A stretch of DNA of 64,000 nt from Neocallimastix lanati (nom. inval.) (GCA_016946835.1 JACVTC010000041.1:1152501-1216500), one strand, 5' to 3'. Shown: positions 29,155-42,310, counted from the first letter of the stretch. Translations and numbers: made by a program. Notes: generated by a model from the sequence alone, not told the origin.

Positions 29155-29560
29155 TTTTCAATGATATGTACAAACATCATATAAAGTCAATATTATAAAT
29201 CCTAGTGTATATCTTATGGTAGAAAAAAAAATGAAATAATATATTTTGACTTAATGGACCATCAGACCTTTAACATCATAATTCCAAAAATTCTCAAAAT
29301 CCATTTTACTACTTTTTCTTCTTTCATAAAAAAAAAAAGGATGGTATACAAGTATAGTAAATCCAAGAAGAAATGTCAGTGAAACACATTCTACCTGTCG
29401 TCTAGTCGTAAACTAGTTGGCGAATTAGCAAGTGTGACATAAATTGGAGTTATCATATATACAAAATGATTAGCAATCGTTTTTGGAGTCATTGCATCTT
29501 CCATTATTGAAGGAATTAAGGCAAGACATCATTTTCCCTACTTGTTTATAAAAATTCACA
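29155..29560 (-). pseudogene. Fragment of a membrane-protein-like gene, unidentified
   Basis: On the minus strand a protein-like frame reads ALIPSIMEDAMTPKTIANHF then VYMITPIYVTLANSPTSLRL. It continues one frame over as ECVSLTFLLGFTILVYHPFF, followed by a charged tail ending in a stop after KGLMVH. There are one or two hydrophobic, membrane-like segments. The frame changes near 29400 at a CAG/GTAGAA sequence that resembles a splice donor, but no matching acceptor is evident. I found no clear 5' part. It could be a broken host gene fragment or the last exons of a gene I failed to assemble. The family is not recognised. Confidence 0.35.
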
Positions 29561-30274
29561 AAATATACTAAATTACAACTATTAGATTTTGTGAATCAAT
29601 ATTAATATCCCAATTTCCTTTTACATTTTTTGTCATAATTTAATACTTTTTTTTAATTAATATTTTTATTATTTTATTATTTTAGTATAAAATAACTATT
29701 TTTATTTAAAATGGAAGGGAAATAAAAAATGAGAAAGATAAAAAATAATAATAGCTCTAATAATATTTAATTTAATGAAAAGGAAATAATAAAAATAATG
29801 GGAGAGAAAGAAAAAAATAATAATGATAGTTCTAATAACGTTTAAAAATAAAAATATTTTATAATAACTATACAAATAGAATACATCAATTATAATATAT
29901 TAATATATTTATATAGTATAATATATAAAATATAAACTATATTAAACAATTATATTCATTTAAATAGTAATACTATTATTATTATTATTTTATAATAAAT
30001 AAAAAATGCTATTTATTTAAATAATACAATAAATAAATTTATTTAGAACCATTGACTTATTAAAGAACCTATAAATATTTTATTTTAAAAAAAGTAAAAT
30101 AAAAGTTTTTCATTTGTAAATTTTTACATATAATAAATTTTTATATTTTTATATTAAAAATATAAAATATATAATTATTATAAAAAAACAAAATAATAAA
30201 TACATATAAAATAAATACAAATTTATGAATAATTATTGATTTTAATAAAATTATTCATAGTAATGTAATTAATT

Positions 30275-31038
30275 AAATAAAATAAAATAAAATAAAATAA
30301 AATAAAATAAAATAAATAGTTGAAATATGAATATAAAGTACAGATTGAATAAAATAAAATAAAATAAAATAAAATAAAATAAAATAAAATAAAATAAAAT
30401 AAATAGTTGAAATATGAATATAAAGTACAGATTGAATAAAATAAAATAAAATAAAATAAAATAAAATAAATAGTTGAAATATGAATATAAAGTACAGATT
30501 GAATAAAATAAAATAAAATAAAATAAAATAAAATAAAATAAAATAAAATAAAATAAAATAAAATAAAATAAATAGTTGAAATATGAATATAAAGTACAGA
30601 TTGAATAAAATAAAATAAAATAAAATAAAATAAAATAAAATAAATAGTTGAAATATGAATATAAAGTACAGATTGAATAAAATAAAATAAAATAAAATAA
30701 AATAAAATAAAATAAAATAAATAGTTGAAATATGAATATAAAGTACAGATTGAATAAAATAAAATAAAATAAAATAAAATAAAATAAAATAAATAGTTGA
30801 AATATGAATATAAAGTACAGATTGAATAAAATAAAATAAAATAAAATAAAATAAAATAAAATAAATAGTTGAAATATGAATATAAAGTACAGATTGAATA
30901 AAATAAAATAAAATAAAATAAAATAAAATAAAATAAATAGTTGAAATATGAATATAAAGTACAGATTGAATAAAATAAAATAAAATAAAATAAAATAAAA
31001 TAAAATAAAAAATATAAATATGAAGTACAGATTGAATA
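30275..31038. repeat. Composite minisatellite: 37-base core alternating with (AAAAT)n blocks
   Basis: Nine copies of a conserved core of about 37 bases (beginning AATAGTTGAAATATGAATAT and ending AAGTACAGATTG), plus one variant copy at the right end, are separated by AATAA/AAAAT pentamer blocks of variable length. The core is nearly invariant while the spacer length varies. The same core, slightly diverged, recurs in and beside the MULE at 47.4-48.6 kb. Long minus-strand open frames across it come from the pentamers and are not genes. Confidence 0.93.
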
Positions 31039-31722
31039 GAGCAAAATAAAATATTCATAATATATTTATTAGATATTATTTATCAACAATATCACATGAC
31101 TCTAGGAATATATATTCAAGTAATAATATATTAATAATTCATATACATGAAATTATATATGAAAGGAAAAGCAAATTTATTGGTTAATATATTTAAAAAA
31201 CTATTATATTCTTTTTTTTAAATATTCATATATTTTCTTTTTTAACCATTACCTTAAATTAGTACTTAAAATAGAGATTATTTGAATTTAGAATATCTCT
31301 ATGAATTATCTTTATAAATATTGATATTAGTTTTTTTTTTTCCAAAGGTTACTATTTTTATAATTTTTATAATTAATAATATTATATTTAAAAAAAAAAA
31401 AGAAAAAAAAGATGAAATCATTTGAAGTTTAAATTATTTTTTTTTTAAAATAATAGTATTCATTTAAAATCATTTTATTTAATAATACATATTGATATAT
31501 TGCTTTAATATTGGAAATGCAAATAAACAAATAAATATTTTTTTTTTTTTTTGTTTTAAAATAAGAGTTATAACCAGTAAAATTTTAACAAGCATTTTCC
31601 TTTTAAATATTTATATTTTAATAGTTTTTATCAAAATCTATATTATCCATTAAATAAATCAATTACAAAATTTCCAATCTTTTAAAATATATTTTCAATT
31701 TTTATTATATTGTTATATAAAT

Positions 31723-31724
31723 AA

Positions 31725-31790
<66 letters not shown>
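31723..31790. repeat. (AAT)n microsatellite
   Basis: About 22 AAT units, 270 bp upstream of the DRG1 start codon. Confidence 0.95.
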
Positions 31791-32056
31791 TTTTAAATGT
31801 CAATTTTTAAAATTTATTATATTAATTGTATAATTAAATTTTCTATCTTATTTTTGATTAAAACATTTTCAAAAACCCAGTTAACAAGATAATATAGATA
31901 ATTATTTTTTTTTCAATATATATATATTTTAATATTAATGAAAAGTTGAATTAAATAATTATAATATTATATATTATTATTTTAATTAATTATTATATTA
32001 TTAAATATTATTTTATTTAAATTAAAACAATATTTCAATAGATAAATTAATTCAGT

Positions 32057-34111
32057 ATGGGTATCCTTGAAAAAATTGCAGAAATCGAGAAGGAAATGTC
32101 TCGTACTCAAAAAAATAAGGCCACTGAATACCACATTGGTCTTTTAAAGGCTAAATTAGCAAGATACAGAACTATGTTATTAGAACCTACTTCGAAATCT
32201 GGATCAAAAGGTGAAGGTTTCGATGTTATGAAGGTATTAATTTAGTTTATTTTTTTTTTTTTTTTTTTAGAAATTTAATTTTTAATAAATTATTTTTATA
32301 TTAATTAATATTTTTTTATTAAATGAAAATTAAAATTAATTAAATATTATTTTTAATAATATACTTTTTAGTCTGGTGATGCTAGAGTTGCAATGATTGG
32401 TTTTCCATCTGTTGGTAAATCTACTTTCTTAAGTAAATCTACTGAAACTCGTTCTGAATCTGCAAATTACGAATTCACTACATTAACTTGTATTCCAGGA
32501 AAAATTCATTACAAAGGGTAAAAATTTTTAATTATATAAATCATTAAATAAATAATTCAATAATTATTCATAATTTATAAAAATAAATTAAAAAATAGTG
32601 CTGATATTCAATTACTCGATCTTCCAGGTATTATTGAAGGTGCTGCTCAAGGAAAAGGTCGTGGTAGACAAGTAATTTGAATATTTATATATTAAATTTA
32701 ATATTATAAGTTTAAAATATATAATATTTTATGATATATATATCCCTTAATAAATTCAAACTATTAAATTATTTTCCATTATAAAGGTTATTTCTGTCGC
32801 TAAAACTGCTGATTTAATTCTTATGATGCTTGATGCAGCAAAAGGTGAAAAGCAAAAAGAATTATTAGAAAAAGAATTAGAATCCGTTGGTATTAGATTA
32901 AATAGTCGTAAACCAAATATATACTTTAAAGTAAAAAAGGGTGGAGGTATCAGTTTCAATTCTACTTGTAAATTAACATATTTAAATGAAAAATTAGTTT
33001 ATATGATTCTCCATGATTATAAGATTCACAATGCAGAAGTTCTTGTTCGTGAAGATTGCACTGTCGATGAATTAATCGATGTTATTCTTGGAAACAGAAA
33101 ATATATTAAATGTTTATATTGTTACAATAAAATTGATCAAGTATATAAAATTATAAATAATATTATGAATAATTTTTTTTTTATTCTTAGTAATAAAATT
33201 TTAATATAAATTATTATTTAATTATACTATTAGATATCACTTGAAGAAGTTGATAGATTAGCTAGGTAAATAATAATTTTGTTAAATTATTTAATTTCTA
33301 TTTATTTATTTATTTATTTTTTATGTATGTATGCATATGTAATTACAACTTTATTTTATTAATTTTTAATAATAACAATAATAATAATAATAATATATAT
33401 ATATATATATTAGACAACCAAACTCCGTTGTTTGTAGTTGTGAAATGGATTTAAATATGGATTATTTAGTTGAAAAAATTTGGAAAACTTTAGATCTATT
33501 AAGAGTATACACTAAAAGAAGAGGAGAAGTAAGTATTAAGATTTATATTTTATAATATAAAATAGTTTTTATACTTCAATTAATATTAAATAAATATTCA
33601 TAAAAATTTTAAATTCAAAAAATTTTATTATGTTTTATTACTATATATTATTAAGTATCCAGATTTTGAAGGTGGTTTAATTTTACGTAATAATTCTACT
33701 ATTGAACATGTTTGTCATCATATTCATCGTACATTAGTGGACGACTTTAAATATGCTTTAGTTTGGGGAACAGTAAATATGAATTTTTATATACAAAATA
33801 CTTAACTCTAGGATTATTATATTTTTATTTTTACGTTTAAATTAATAATGAAAACTTATTATTTTTTTTTATTAATATTTATTTATTTTTATAAATAATA
33901 TAAATAATATTTAATAGAGCGCAAAGCATCAACCTCAACGTGTTGGTTTAAATCATGTTGTTGAAACTGAAGGTATAATATATAAACTAAATATATAAAT
34001 AGATGTATTATTAATATTTAATTATTTATATTAATGTATTTTTTTTATATTTTTGTTTTTTCAACAAAAATTATATTTATAGATGTTATTCAAATTGTAA
34101 AAAAGATTTGA
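32057..34111 (+). CDS. RBG1: Developmentally regulated GTP-binding protein 1 (DRG1/Rbg1), 9 exons
   Basis: Ribosome-associated Obg-family GTPase. In yeast and animals it works with a DFRP1-type partner (Tma46) to support translation elongation. Exons 32057-32233, 32372-32517, 32599-32671, 32787-33140, 33234-33265, 33414-33528, 33656-33772, 33918-33972 and 34083-34111 join to 365 residues, almost the same as human DRG1. Order: N-terminal helical region ([20 protein letters not shown]), G1 GFPSVGKST (69-77), G2 YEFTTLT, G3 DLPGIIEGA (115-123) with GKGRGRQV after it. The S5D2L-type insert follows, then G4 NKID (246-249). A C-terminal TGS domain covers about 288-365. All key residues are present and the gene looks functional. 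Codons are less AT-driven than in neighbouring genes (CGT, GGT, AAG), as expected for a well-expressed gene. Confidence 0.97.
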
Positions 34112-34414
34112 AATATCTATAAAATTTTATTATTTTAATTAAGAATATTTCAATATTACTATATTAGACAGCAACTTTAAAAAAAAAAAAAAAAAAGATA
34201 TATTAAAATCTATAAAATAAATAGTAATAATATAAATATTTTTATTTATTGAATTTTAAAAGCAATAGAATATAGGAATAAATTAATTTAATTGAAAATA
34301 TGAAAATTTAGTAATTAAAAGAATTATATATACAAATAAGTAAAAAAGAATCAAATTTGTTACTATTTAAATATTTAAAAATAAAAATAAAAATAAAAAT
34401 GCAATTAATATATT

Positions 34415-34449
<35 letters not shown>

Positions 34450-34594
34450 AAAATCACAAATTTAAAGAATTCATATTTATTTCATAATATTTTTATTAAT
34501 TTATTTTTTTAATTTTCCTTGTTAAAATTATTTATCTACTATCAAACTCATAAAATTTTATATTTGTTGAATTAAAAAAAATAAATAAATAAAT

Positions 34595-34841
34595 GGGAAG
34601 TGTGAATTTCGCAAAATGTGGCTTAAAATATATTATATAAATTTAAAATAAATAAATAAATAAATATTAAATAAAAAAAAATATGTTAAAAATGTTTTAT
34701 TATTACTTTTTATATTTTATCATAATTTCTATCACTTTTTAGTTTTATATAAATATTGATATTGATATTAATAATAAGAAAACTATATAAAATATTGATA
34801 TTCAATAAATATAATTATTTATTATTTATTATTTATTATTT

Positions 34842-34890
<49 letters not shown>

Positions 34891-34974
34891 TTATTTATTT
34901 ATTGGTTATAAAAATTATATAATGTGGCAATTAATTAAAAATATTTAAGCCATATTTCGAAATGCGCAATTAAA
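34595..34974. mobile_element. MULE-related MITE candidate
   Basis: The two ends are imperfect inverted repeats. The left reads GTGAATTTCGCAAAATGTGG then CTTAAAATA. The right, on the opposite strand, reads GCGCATTTCGAAATATGGCT then TAAATA. Both contain the ATTTCG box found in the terminal repeats of the complete MULEs at 47-54 kb. The interior is simple repeat. Flanks are low complexity, so a target-site duplication cannot be judged. Confidence 0.45.
34818..34889. repeat. (TTTA)n array
   Basis: TTTA units with a preceding run of TTTATTA, inside the MITE candidate. Confidence 0.9.
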
Positions 34975-35410
34975 AAATAAAAATAATACACATTCTAAAT
35001 AAATAAATGATTAGTTGAATAACATTCTCAAAAAGAGTTGCATTTCGGAGAGTGGAATTATATTAAATTCGTCATTCAAAAAACTATTACATTTTCTATC
35101 AAGAATATAATAGGTTAACCCTAGTGTTGCATTTCGGAACATATCTTTATATAAAATATGGTGTATTTAAATTAAACATTTATGTAGGAGTGGCTTAAAT
35201 TATAATTAATAAATAAATATTTAATAAATAATAAAATAAAATTTAATAAATTTTAGTTATAGTTTAATATTTTTAGATATAATTTAATATTTTTTGTTAA
35301 AATAATAAAAAAATATAAATATTTAATAATATTTATATTTTTTATTTATAATAATTTGTTCTTTTCTTCTATTTGCTTCATTTATTTCAATTTTTATATT
35401 TATTATTAGT

Positions 35411-35415
35411 TGTAT

Positions 35416-35502
<87 letters not shown>

Positions 35503-35504
35503 CA
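35411..35504. repeat. (TTTA)n microsatellite
   Basis: About 23 uninterrupted TTTA units, inside the decayed MULE. Confidence 0.95.
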
Positions 35505-35837
35505 ATTATTTTAAAAAATTAAAATCTGGGGCGTTAAATAATGAATTAAATTTTATTTATAAATTCAACACATTCATAGGTAATATTTAATCAATTTTCT
35601 TTACAAAATTTCTTTTTTTAATAAAAAAAAAATAAAAATAACCCTTAGAATTTATAAAAATTTTCTATTATTTATTAAAAAAATTAAAATCAGCTTGATA
35701 TGAAAAACTTTGATCTTTATAATAAAATTCCATATATTATATAGATATTATTTATTTTATGATAGGAATAATTACTATTATTACTGTTAATTATAATTAT
35801 TATTAGCCACTTTGTTTTTAATATTTCATCTTTTTTT

Positions 35838-36262
35838 TTATACTAGGATTAACGAGAGGACCTCCAGTCTCTTCATTATATATCAGACTCTCATTAGATT
35901 CTTTACTATACGTTTCGGCGTGGAATCGTACTTCTCTCTAAGCAAGACTAATATGAAAGACATTCCCCATAAGCTGCTAGCTTCTTTTCAGTGATCTCTT
36001 GAAATATCATCGAGGGAGGAACCATTACATTAATCCTTACACAGATCATTTGTTCTCTGTACCAGCAATAATATGGTCTATCAAGAAGAATACTTTCTAA
36101 GGAAAGTAAACACTTACTTCATTTATGGAGAAAAACACCCTGGGAGGATGAAAATCACCCCCATATAAATTCCGAAGATAGTTGCTGGGTATATTCAGAA
36201 ACTTTGTGTGTGTTAGTCCCTAGTACTAACCACCAGGATAAAAACTGGAAAGTCTTCCTTAC
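35838..36262. other. GC-rich island, unidentified insert
   Basis: About 425 bp with much more balanced base composition than anything around it (for example CACCCTGGGAGGATGAAAAT). It has abrupt edges: a T tract on the left and AT-rich sequence on the right. It carries a short inverted repeat GTTAGT/ACTAAC near the right end. Neither strand gives a convincing protein and I found no clear pol III boxes. It could be a SINE-like or other non-coding insertion. I saw no similarity to the GC-rich insert at 52.9 kb. Confidence 0.5.
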
Positions 36263-37650
36263 ATATTATTAATATAAATTTTACTAAAAAATTAATTAAA
36301 TTAATTACATTTACATAAATATTTTAGTTTTATATTATATTTAAAATTCAAATATAGCTGAATTCAATTTATTTAATTTATTCATGGTGCTAAACTGGAA
36401 TCTGATTAAACTAGTAACGAAATTATATAATCTACAACTGATTTTACTATATATACTATTTTCAAAAAGAATCCAGATCATAAGAAATGTATTCTTGTTA
36501 TTGTTGAATTAAAAAGAATAATTAAATTTATGTTACATAGGAAGATGATTAATGCTTAAATTATCCATGATTACTGTGTCAAATTCAATTCTGTCATTGG
36601 CCAATACAAGGGTTAATTGTGGTTTAAGATTCTAATACGGAATTTACAGATGTTTCTTTTCAAGAAATGAAAATTCTTCATAATGTATAAAAGGAATTAT
36701 TTAAATACTTATTAATTAAATGCTTAATTCTAGTATGCTCCAAATAAATCCTTTAATACAAATATAACTTTGGCACCATACCATATCATAATTAACATCT
36801 TCATCAAATCTATTGATAATTCTGCTACGTACACTCATAATTATTTTTATTTATAACAAATAATTTAAATATAATATAATATAATATAAAAATTAATAAA
36901 AAAAAAATTAAAATTATTATATTTTAAAATATATATATATATATATATATAAGTAAAGGTATATAATCAAAAACTACTTATAATCATAAATTTATCAATA
37001 ATAATATTTTTTAAAAAAAATAATCAATTCAATACATATATCAATAAGAAAAAAATTATGTTAAAAATCTAATCGATGAACGTGTTGCTTTTCAGAATAT
37101 TGCTAGCATGTTAAAGAAAAAATAAATTTACAATATATAGATACAGAAAGTATGCTAACTGATATATTAATAAAAGATTCAAATGGTACAAAAAGTAACA
37201 AAATTTACAAATAATACACTTATATAAAAATCATATTTGATAACTACTTAATATTATTTTATACTTAATATTATTATATTTATGCATTTATTACATAATT
37301 TATTAAAATGTATTAATATTCATATATAGTCTATGTTTATATAATGATGTATAAATTTATGTTAAAAATCCGTTAAAATATTTTGTGCAACAAGTATTTC
37401 AAATACATTCACGTGATATACAATTTATATAAAAAATCATGAATGTATTATCCACTTCTTTCCTTGTTAATTATAATACTAACGGTATTATTAAATAAAC
37501 AAACAACTTTAATTATTTATAATTATTTTATTTGTTATTTATATATTTATTTATCCATTACGTATTTGAAACGCCATATTTTCTGAAATACGCTTATCCG
37601 AAATGTACCACATTAGATCACTATATTGTTGTACAATGTTAAAATATCTT

Positions 37651-37842
37651 AGGTTTTTAAATTTTCAAAAATGTACAAAATGATAAATGATAATTATTTT
37701 TTTTATACTAAATCATTCAATTTTATATGAAATATAAACAATTATTAGGTTTTTAAATTTTCAAAAATGTACAAAATGATAAATGATAATTATTTTTTTT
37801 ATACTAAATCATTCAATTTTATATGAAATATAAACAATTATT
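37651..37842. repeat. Perfect 96-bp tandem duplication
   Basis: Two adjacent copies of 96 bp starting AGGTTTTTAAATTTTCAAAA, with no mismatch that I can see. In this repeat-rich sequence that implies a recent event or an assembly artefact. Confidence 0.92.
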
Positions 37843-39106
37843 AACTATAATCATTGTTGTATTAGTTATACCATTCAACCGAATTAATTTATATGAATAT
37901 AATATATACAATATATAAACGTATTACATTATTGTATTTACATTATTGTCATTTAAATATAATTACATTATATTCTCAATATATTATTGGTTATATTACT
38001 TTATTATAATTGAATATATAATAATAACTCTATTTCATAAACAATTTAATATTATATAATACTATTATATTGTAATAAATTAAAAAATCTTATCATAATA
38101 AATTGAATTGCCATTAATTGTGTTATCAATATATATATACATATATTCATTTATTTTTATTTTTAAAATTTATTAATGAATTACCTTTTTTTTTTTTTTT
38201 TTTTTTAATATAAAGTTAATCTTTTACCTTAATTTTTTTTTCAAATAAAAAGAAAAACAATATATTAAATATGTAATTTTATTATATATAATTTTGAACT
38301 TTTGAAATAAAATATATATTATGTATATTAAATTAATAAATATAAGTGTTTTAATCATAGATTATTTCCTTTTTCATCTTTTTTAAAAAGTGGAAATAAA
38401 AAACTCTAACAATTTTAATTTATTATAATTTAATGATACTAAATAATCAATATTTATTTTGTGATACATTATATTTTATTATATTTAAAAATATAATATT
38501 ATAATATAAAATGTAAATAAACTTTATTATTATTATTTTTCTATTTTTTAGAAATATCAGAAATTTTGGTTTTAAAATAAAAACATTATTATGATTTAAA
38601 AAAATGTTAAATAAATATAAATTAAATCCATTTATATTCTTCAAAGCATAAAAGTAAATAAAGTATATCCTAATCTTTCTTAATAATATATCTACAATAT
38701 CATTATATTAAACGAATAAGATTTTATATTTATTTTATTTTATTTTATTTTTTTTTTTTTAAATAAAATTTAAATTTTAAAGCTCTATCTTTTGAATAAA
38801 AAAAACCTTTTTTTATTTTATTTTATTATGTTTTATTTATAATTTATATTACAAAATCTTATATACGTATAAAAATAAGAATAGATACCAAAAAAAAAAA
38901 AAAAAACGGAAATCAAAGGGTAAAAAAAATAATAATTCAAATTACATAAAAATATATTTAATCTATGATTCAAAACGTTCAAAAATTAATTAGCAAAAAA
39001 AAAAGGTTTAAAAATTAAACAATAATAATAATAATAAAGAAAATTTATTAGTTATATATTTTTTATTTTTCCATGAAAAAACAAATAAATAAGCAAGCGA
39101 ATAAAT

Positions 39107-39140
<34 letters not shown>

Positions 39141-39978
39141 GAAATATCAACATATATATAATCAGTATTTTATTTTAATTAGTACATTTTAATTTTGTAA
39201 TCGCTCGTTTAAAAAAATAATTTTTTTTTTTAAAAAAAATAGAAATATCAACATATAGTAATTAATCAACATTTTATTTTAAATAATACATTTTAATTTT
39301 TTAATCATAAAATTTATAAATTTGATTTAAATTAATATCTCTTACATAGATAATTAAAGGAAAAAATAATACAAATTAAAGTTAATATAAAATTTTAAAG
39401 AAGCGTTCATAACAAAATCATTTAAATAAGTAATAACATAATTTCAACGATTTTATTTTTTTTAAACATATATAAATTTAATTTGTAAACATTTGATTTA
39501 TTTATGAATTTTTTTTTTTTTTTAATTTTATTTTAAATTGGAATTTAATTGTTAAATATCGAAATTTATTTTTTTATATATTTTTCTGTTTAATAATTCA
39601 TATAAACAAGTAATAATATTTAATAAAAATTAATATGATACACATCATATTTGAATTTTAAAAATTTATTTTTTTAATTTAATTTAATTTATTTATTTTT
39701 TAATATTTTATTTTATTTTTAATTTTTTATTTCATATTTTATTTGCTTTATTATATATATATACATAAATATATATATATATTTTTTTTTTTTTTTTATA
39801 AATAAGATTACAAATAAAAAACCAATATTGTTAAAATTATTAATAATTCGATTTATTGATAAATTAAAATATTTAACTTTTATTGGTTGATTTAATATTG
39901 CTAGAAAAAAAAAATAGTAATAAGTCCAAGGTTCGACATATAAATTTAAGGTAAGACTTTATTTTTATTTTTATTTTT

Positions 39979-40236
39979 ATAATTTTTTTTTTTAATAAAA
40001 GAAATATTATATTATTAAAAATATAGTTATTATTATATAATCAATATTTAAATTAAAATTAATATTATTAAATTAAAATATTTTCTTTTCGTTGCAATTA
40101 TTTTTATTTTTATATTTTTTTTAATAAAAGAAATATTATATTATTAAAAATATAGTTATTATTATATAATCAATATTTAAATTAAAATTAATATTATTAA
40201 ATTAAAATATTTTCTTTTCGTTGCAATTATTTTTTA
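39979..40236. repeat. 129-bp tandem duplication
   Basis: Two adjacent copies with period 129, each ending TTTTCTTTTCGTTGCAATTA. The copies differ only in the length of A/T runs at the left. Confidence 0.9.
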
Positions 40237-40379
40237 TTAAAGTAAATAATTTGTATTATTTAATTTTGAAAAAAATTAAGTTTTAATATATAATAAGACA
40301 TTGAAAAAAGAAGTATAGTGATTGTTATATTAATCTATTTTTTTTTGTATAATTATATATAAATATATGTTTATTCTTA

Positions 40380-42310
40380 AACAATATATAGCAAATAGAA
40401 AAATTACAACAAATAGATGATTTGATAAATCATTTACCTCTCAAAATTAATATCAAAAATTTAAATATCTCTTATATATTTATTAATAAATTAATAGTAA
40501 TGGCCTTTTTTTTTATTATTATTTTTTATTCAATATAATATATATGAGGTAGAGATAATTTTCATGTTTAAAGTGTTTGAGAATTATTCAAATATATTTA
40601 TTTTGGAAAATTAATTAGATTAAAGTAATTGCTTTATATACAAATTAATATCAAATAATACCTCCGGCCTTCTTAAATTTAAATTAATACAATTTCGTTG
40701 AACATAAACGAAAAATTAGTTGATAATTTAATATTATATACGAAAAAATGAATATAATATTGAATTATTAGTTAAATGATGGTGTTATATTTATTTCATC
40801 AATATCAAACCAAAAATTATTACATTCTCTTAATTAAAGATATTTTTAATATTGAAGTGTACTAAAAGAAAAATAAGGTCAATTTAATAGTAGTTCTATG
40901 AATTAAGCTTTAAAATAAAGTTTTAAAAACATACAATTTTAGTTCATTGAAAGTTTCTAATTGTTCTTTTACAATTATATTATGATCAACTAATAATGCA
41001 ATAACTATAAATAATTGTCATTTACAAAAAAGGAAAAAGAAGAAAAATAGTGAAAAAATTAAAAAAAAAAAAATAATATTTGTAAAAAGGGAATATTTTT
41101 TTTACTGATGATCATATTACAAATAAGGAGTCAAAAATTTTTTTTTTTTTTTTTTTTACAATAGACAATATCAGTAATTGAATTTACAATAGTAAAACAA
41201 AACATTACAGTAAAAAGTTCAATAATGATATAAAATAATGACAAAGAGTTTTTTTTAAATTTTTCTTTCATTTAGCAATTTTTAATTACCAATATATAAA
41301 TAATAATCTTTTTCACAATAATTAAATTCTCCAAATTATTCTTACTTAAATATAGATACTTCAACAGTTAATGATAATTATAATTCATAAAATATAATGA
41401 TTCTTAATAGTTTAAAATTACCTAATAAATATGGATTATTTTTGTCTTATTGACTTTACTGGATTAAATACTAAAATCTATCTCATATTCAAAAATAAGT
41501 ATAAAAATCAATAAGAAATTAAATGTTATTTCTTCAATGAAAAATATATACTAAAAATGAAACAGAAATAATTAAAGATAATTTAACAAAAATGGATATA
41601 TATTTGAAGTGATAATACTATTATTATCACTTCAAATGAGTAACTAAAATAGAAATTATTTATTCATATTTGAATTGATTGCAAATTAAAAATAAATAAT
41701 GTTGAAATTTCATTAGTTAATGTGAGATATGAAACAATTAAAATAAAAATTATTAAAACTAATGTTAATGGCAAATTATAAATTATAATATTAGTGATAG
41801 TGAAATTTTTTACGAGATGGAAAGAAAATAAATACTGAGTTACTTAAAGTTCGATAATGCAAGCTACAATGAATTCGGCCATTACTCTAATTATAAATAA
41901 AATAACATCAATATAATCTTCTTTAAATGCTTTTCATTAGTCAGTGATAAATGAACTTATTTAATCAAAAATTTTAATGTCACTAAAGAGTATTTTTGAT
42001 TCTTTATCAAATATTAAATATCAAGTAAATGTAATTGTCATATGAGTAATACTTAATTTAGTCCTGTTTTAAGTATTATTAATCGTCAAATAAATGTTTT
42101 TTCTGTAAAAATATATAAAAGAAAGTTTAAAATTTCCTTTAAGAAAACATAAACAAAAATGCATTAATAATATATATTATATTACTTCTCCTATAGTTAA
42201 TTTGGAAGAACCATTAAGTAATTTATTTAAACATGAAAATCAAAGGATAAGGAATTTGGAGATGAAAATTTTTAATAAAATTTCCAAAAAACTCAAAAAT
42301 ATATATACGA
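40380..42310 (+). pseudogene. Degraded coding-like stretch, unidentified
   Basis: The plus strand has short protein-like pieces, for example MILNSLKLPNKYGLFLSY at 41398 and VLSIINRQINVFSVKIYKRK near 42070. They are interrupted by many stops, with base composition intermediate between genes and spacers. No domain is recognisable. I take it as a long-dead gene or mobile element. Confidence 0.25.
41602..41636. repeat. Near-perfect hairpin
   Basis: Arms ATTTGAAGTGATAATA and TTATTATCACTTCAAAT are inverted copies with a loop of a few bases. It lies in the degraded coding-like stretch. No poly-T stop or gene end is nearby that would make it a terminator. Confidence 0.6.

Larger units (their letters stand above)
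27046..32056. other. Divergent intergenic region of 5 kb
   Basis: It separates the start of the RSC7-like gene (minus) from the start of DRG1 (plus), so it must hold both promoters, but I see no recognisable promoter motif. It contains (AAT)n at 27657-27722, a long T tract at 29035-29069, a gene fragment at 29155-29560, the composite minisatellite at 30275-31038 and (AAT)n at 31723-31790. The rest is plain AT-rich sequence. Confidence 0.75.
35120..37615. mobile_element. Decayed MULE with TIR pair, about 2.5 kb
   Basis: The left end at 35120-35170 and the inverted right end at 37565-37615 align over about 50 bases. Both read GTGxTxCATTTCGGA at the tip, then an AAAATATGGxGTxTxxAAT block. This is the same end type as the two complete MULEs. 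No matching target-site duplication is visible, so the copy is old or rearranged. The inside holds a GC-rich island (35838-36262) and weak coding-like pieces around 36450-36800 that I cannot identify. It contains no transposase domain I can recognise. Another single end-like box (GTTGCATTTCGGAG) lies just outside, at 35038. Confidence 0.5.

Noticed and set aside
30275-31038. CRISPR-like layout of regular repeats with spacers
   Set aside because: The spacers are all the same AAAAT pentamer and vary only in length. The genome is eukaryotic and no cas genes are present.
30223-31058. Long minus-strand open frames of about 270 residues
   Set aside because: They are the translation of the pentamer minisatellite. 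Two overlapping frames are equally open, and composition is only Phe, Ile, Leu, Tyr plus the core.
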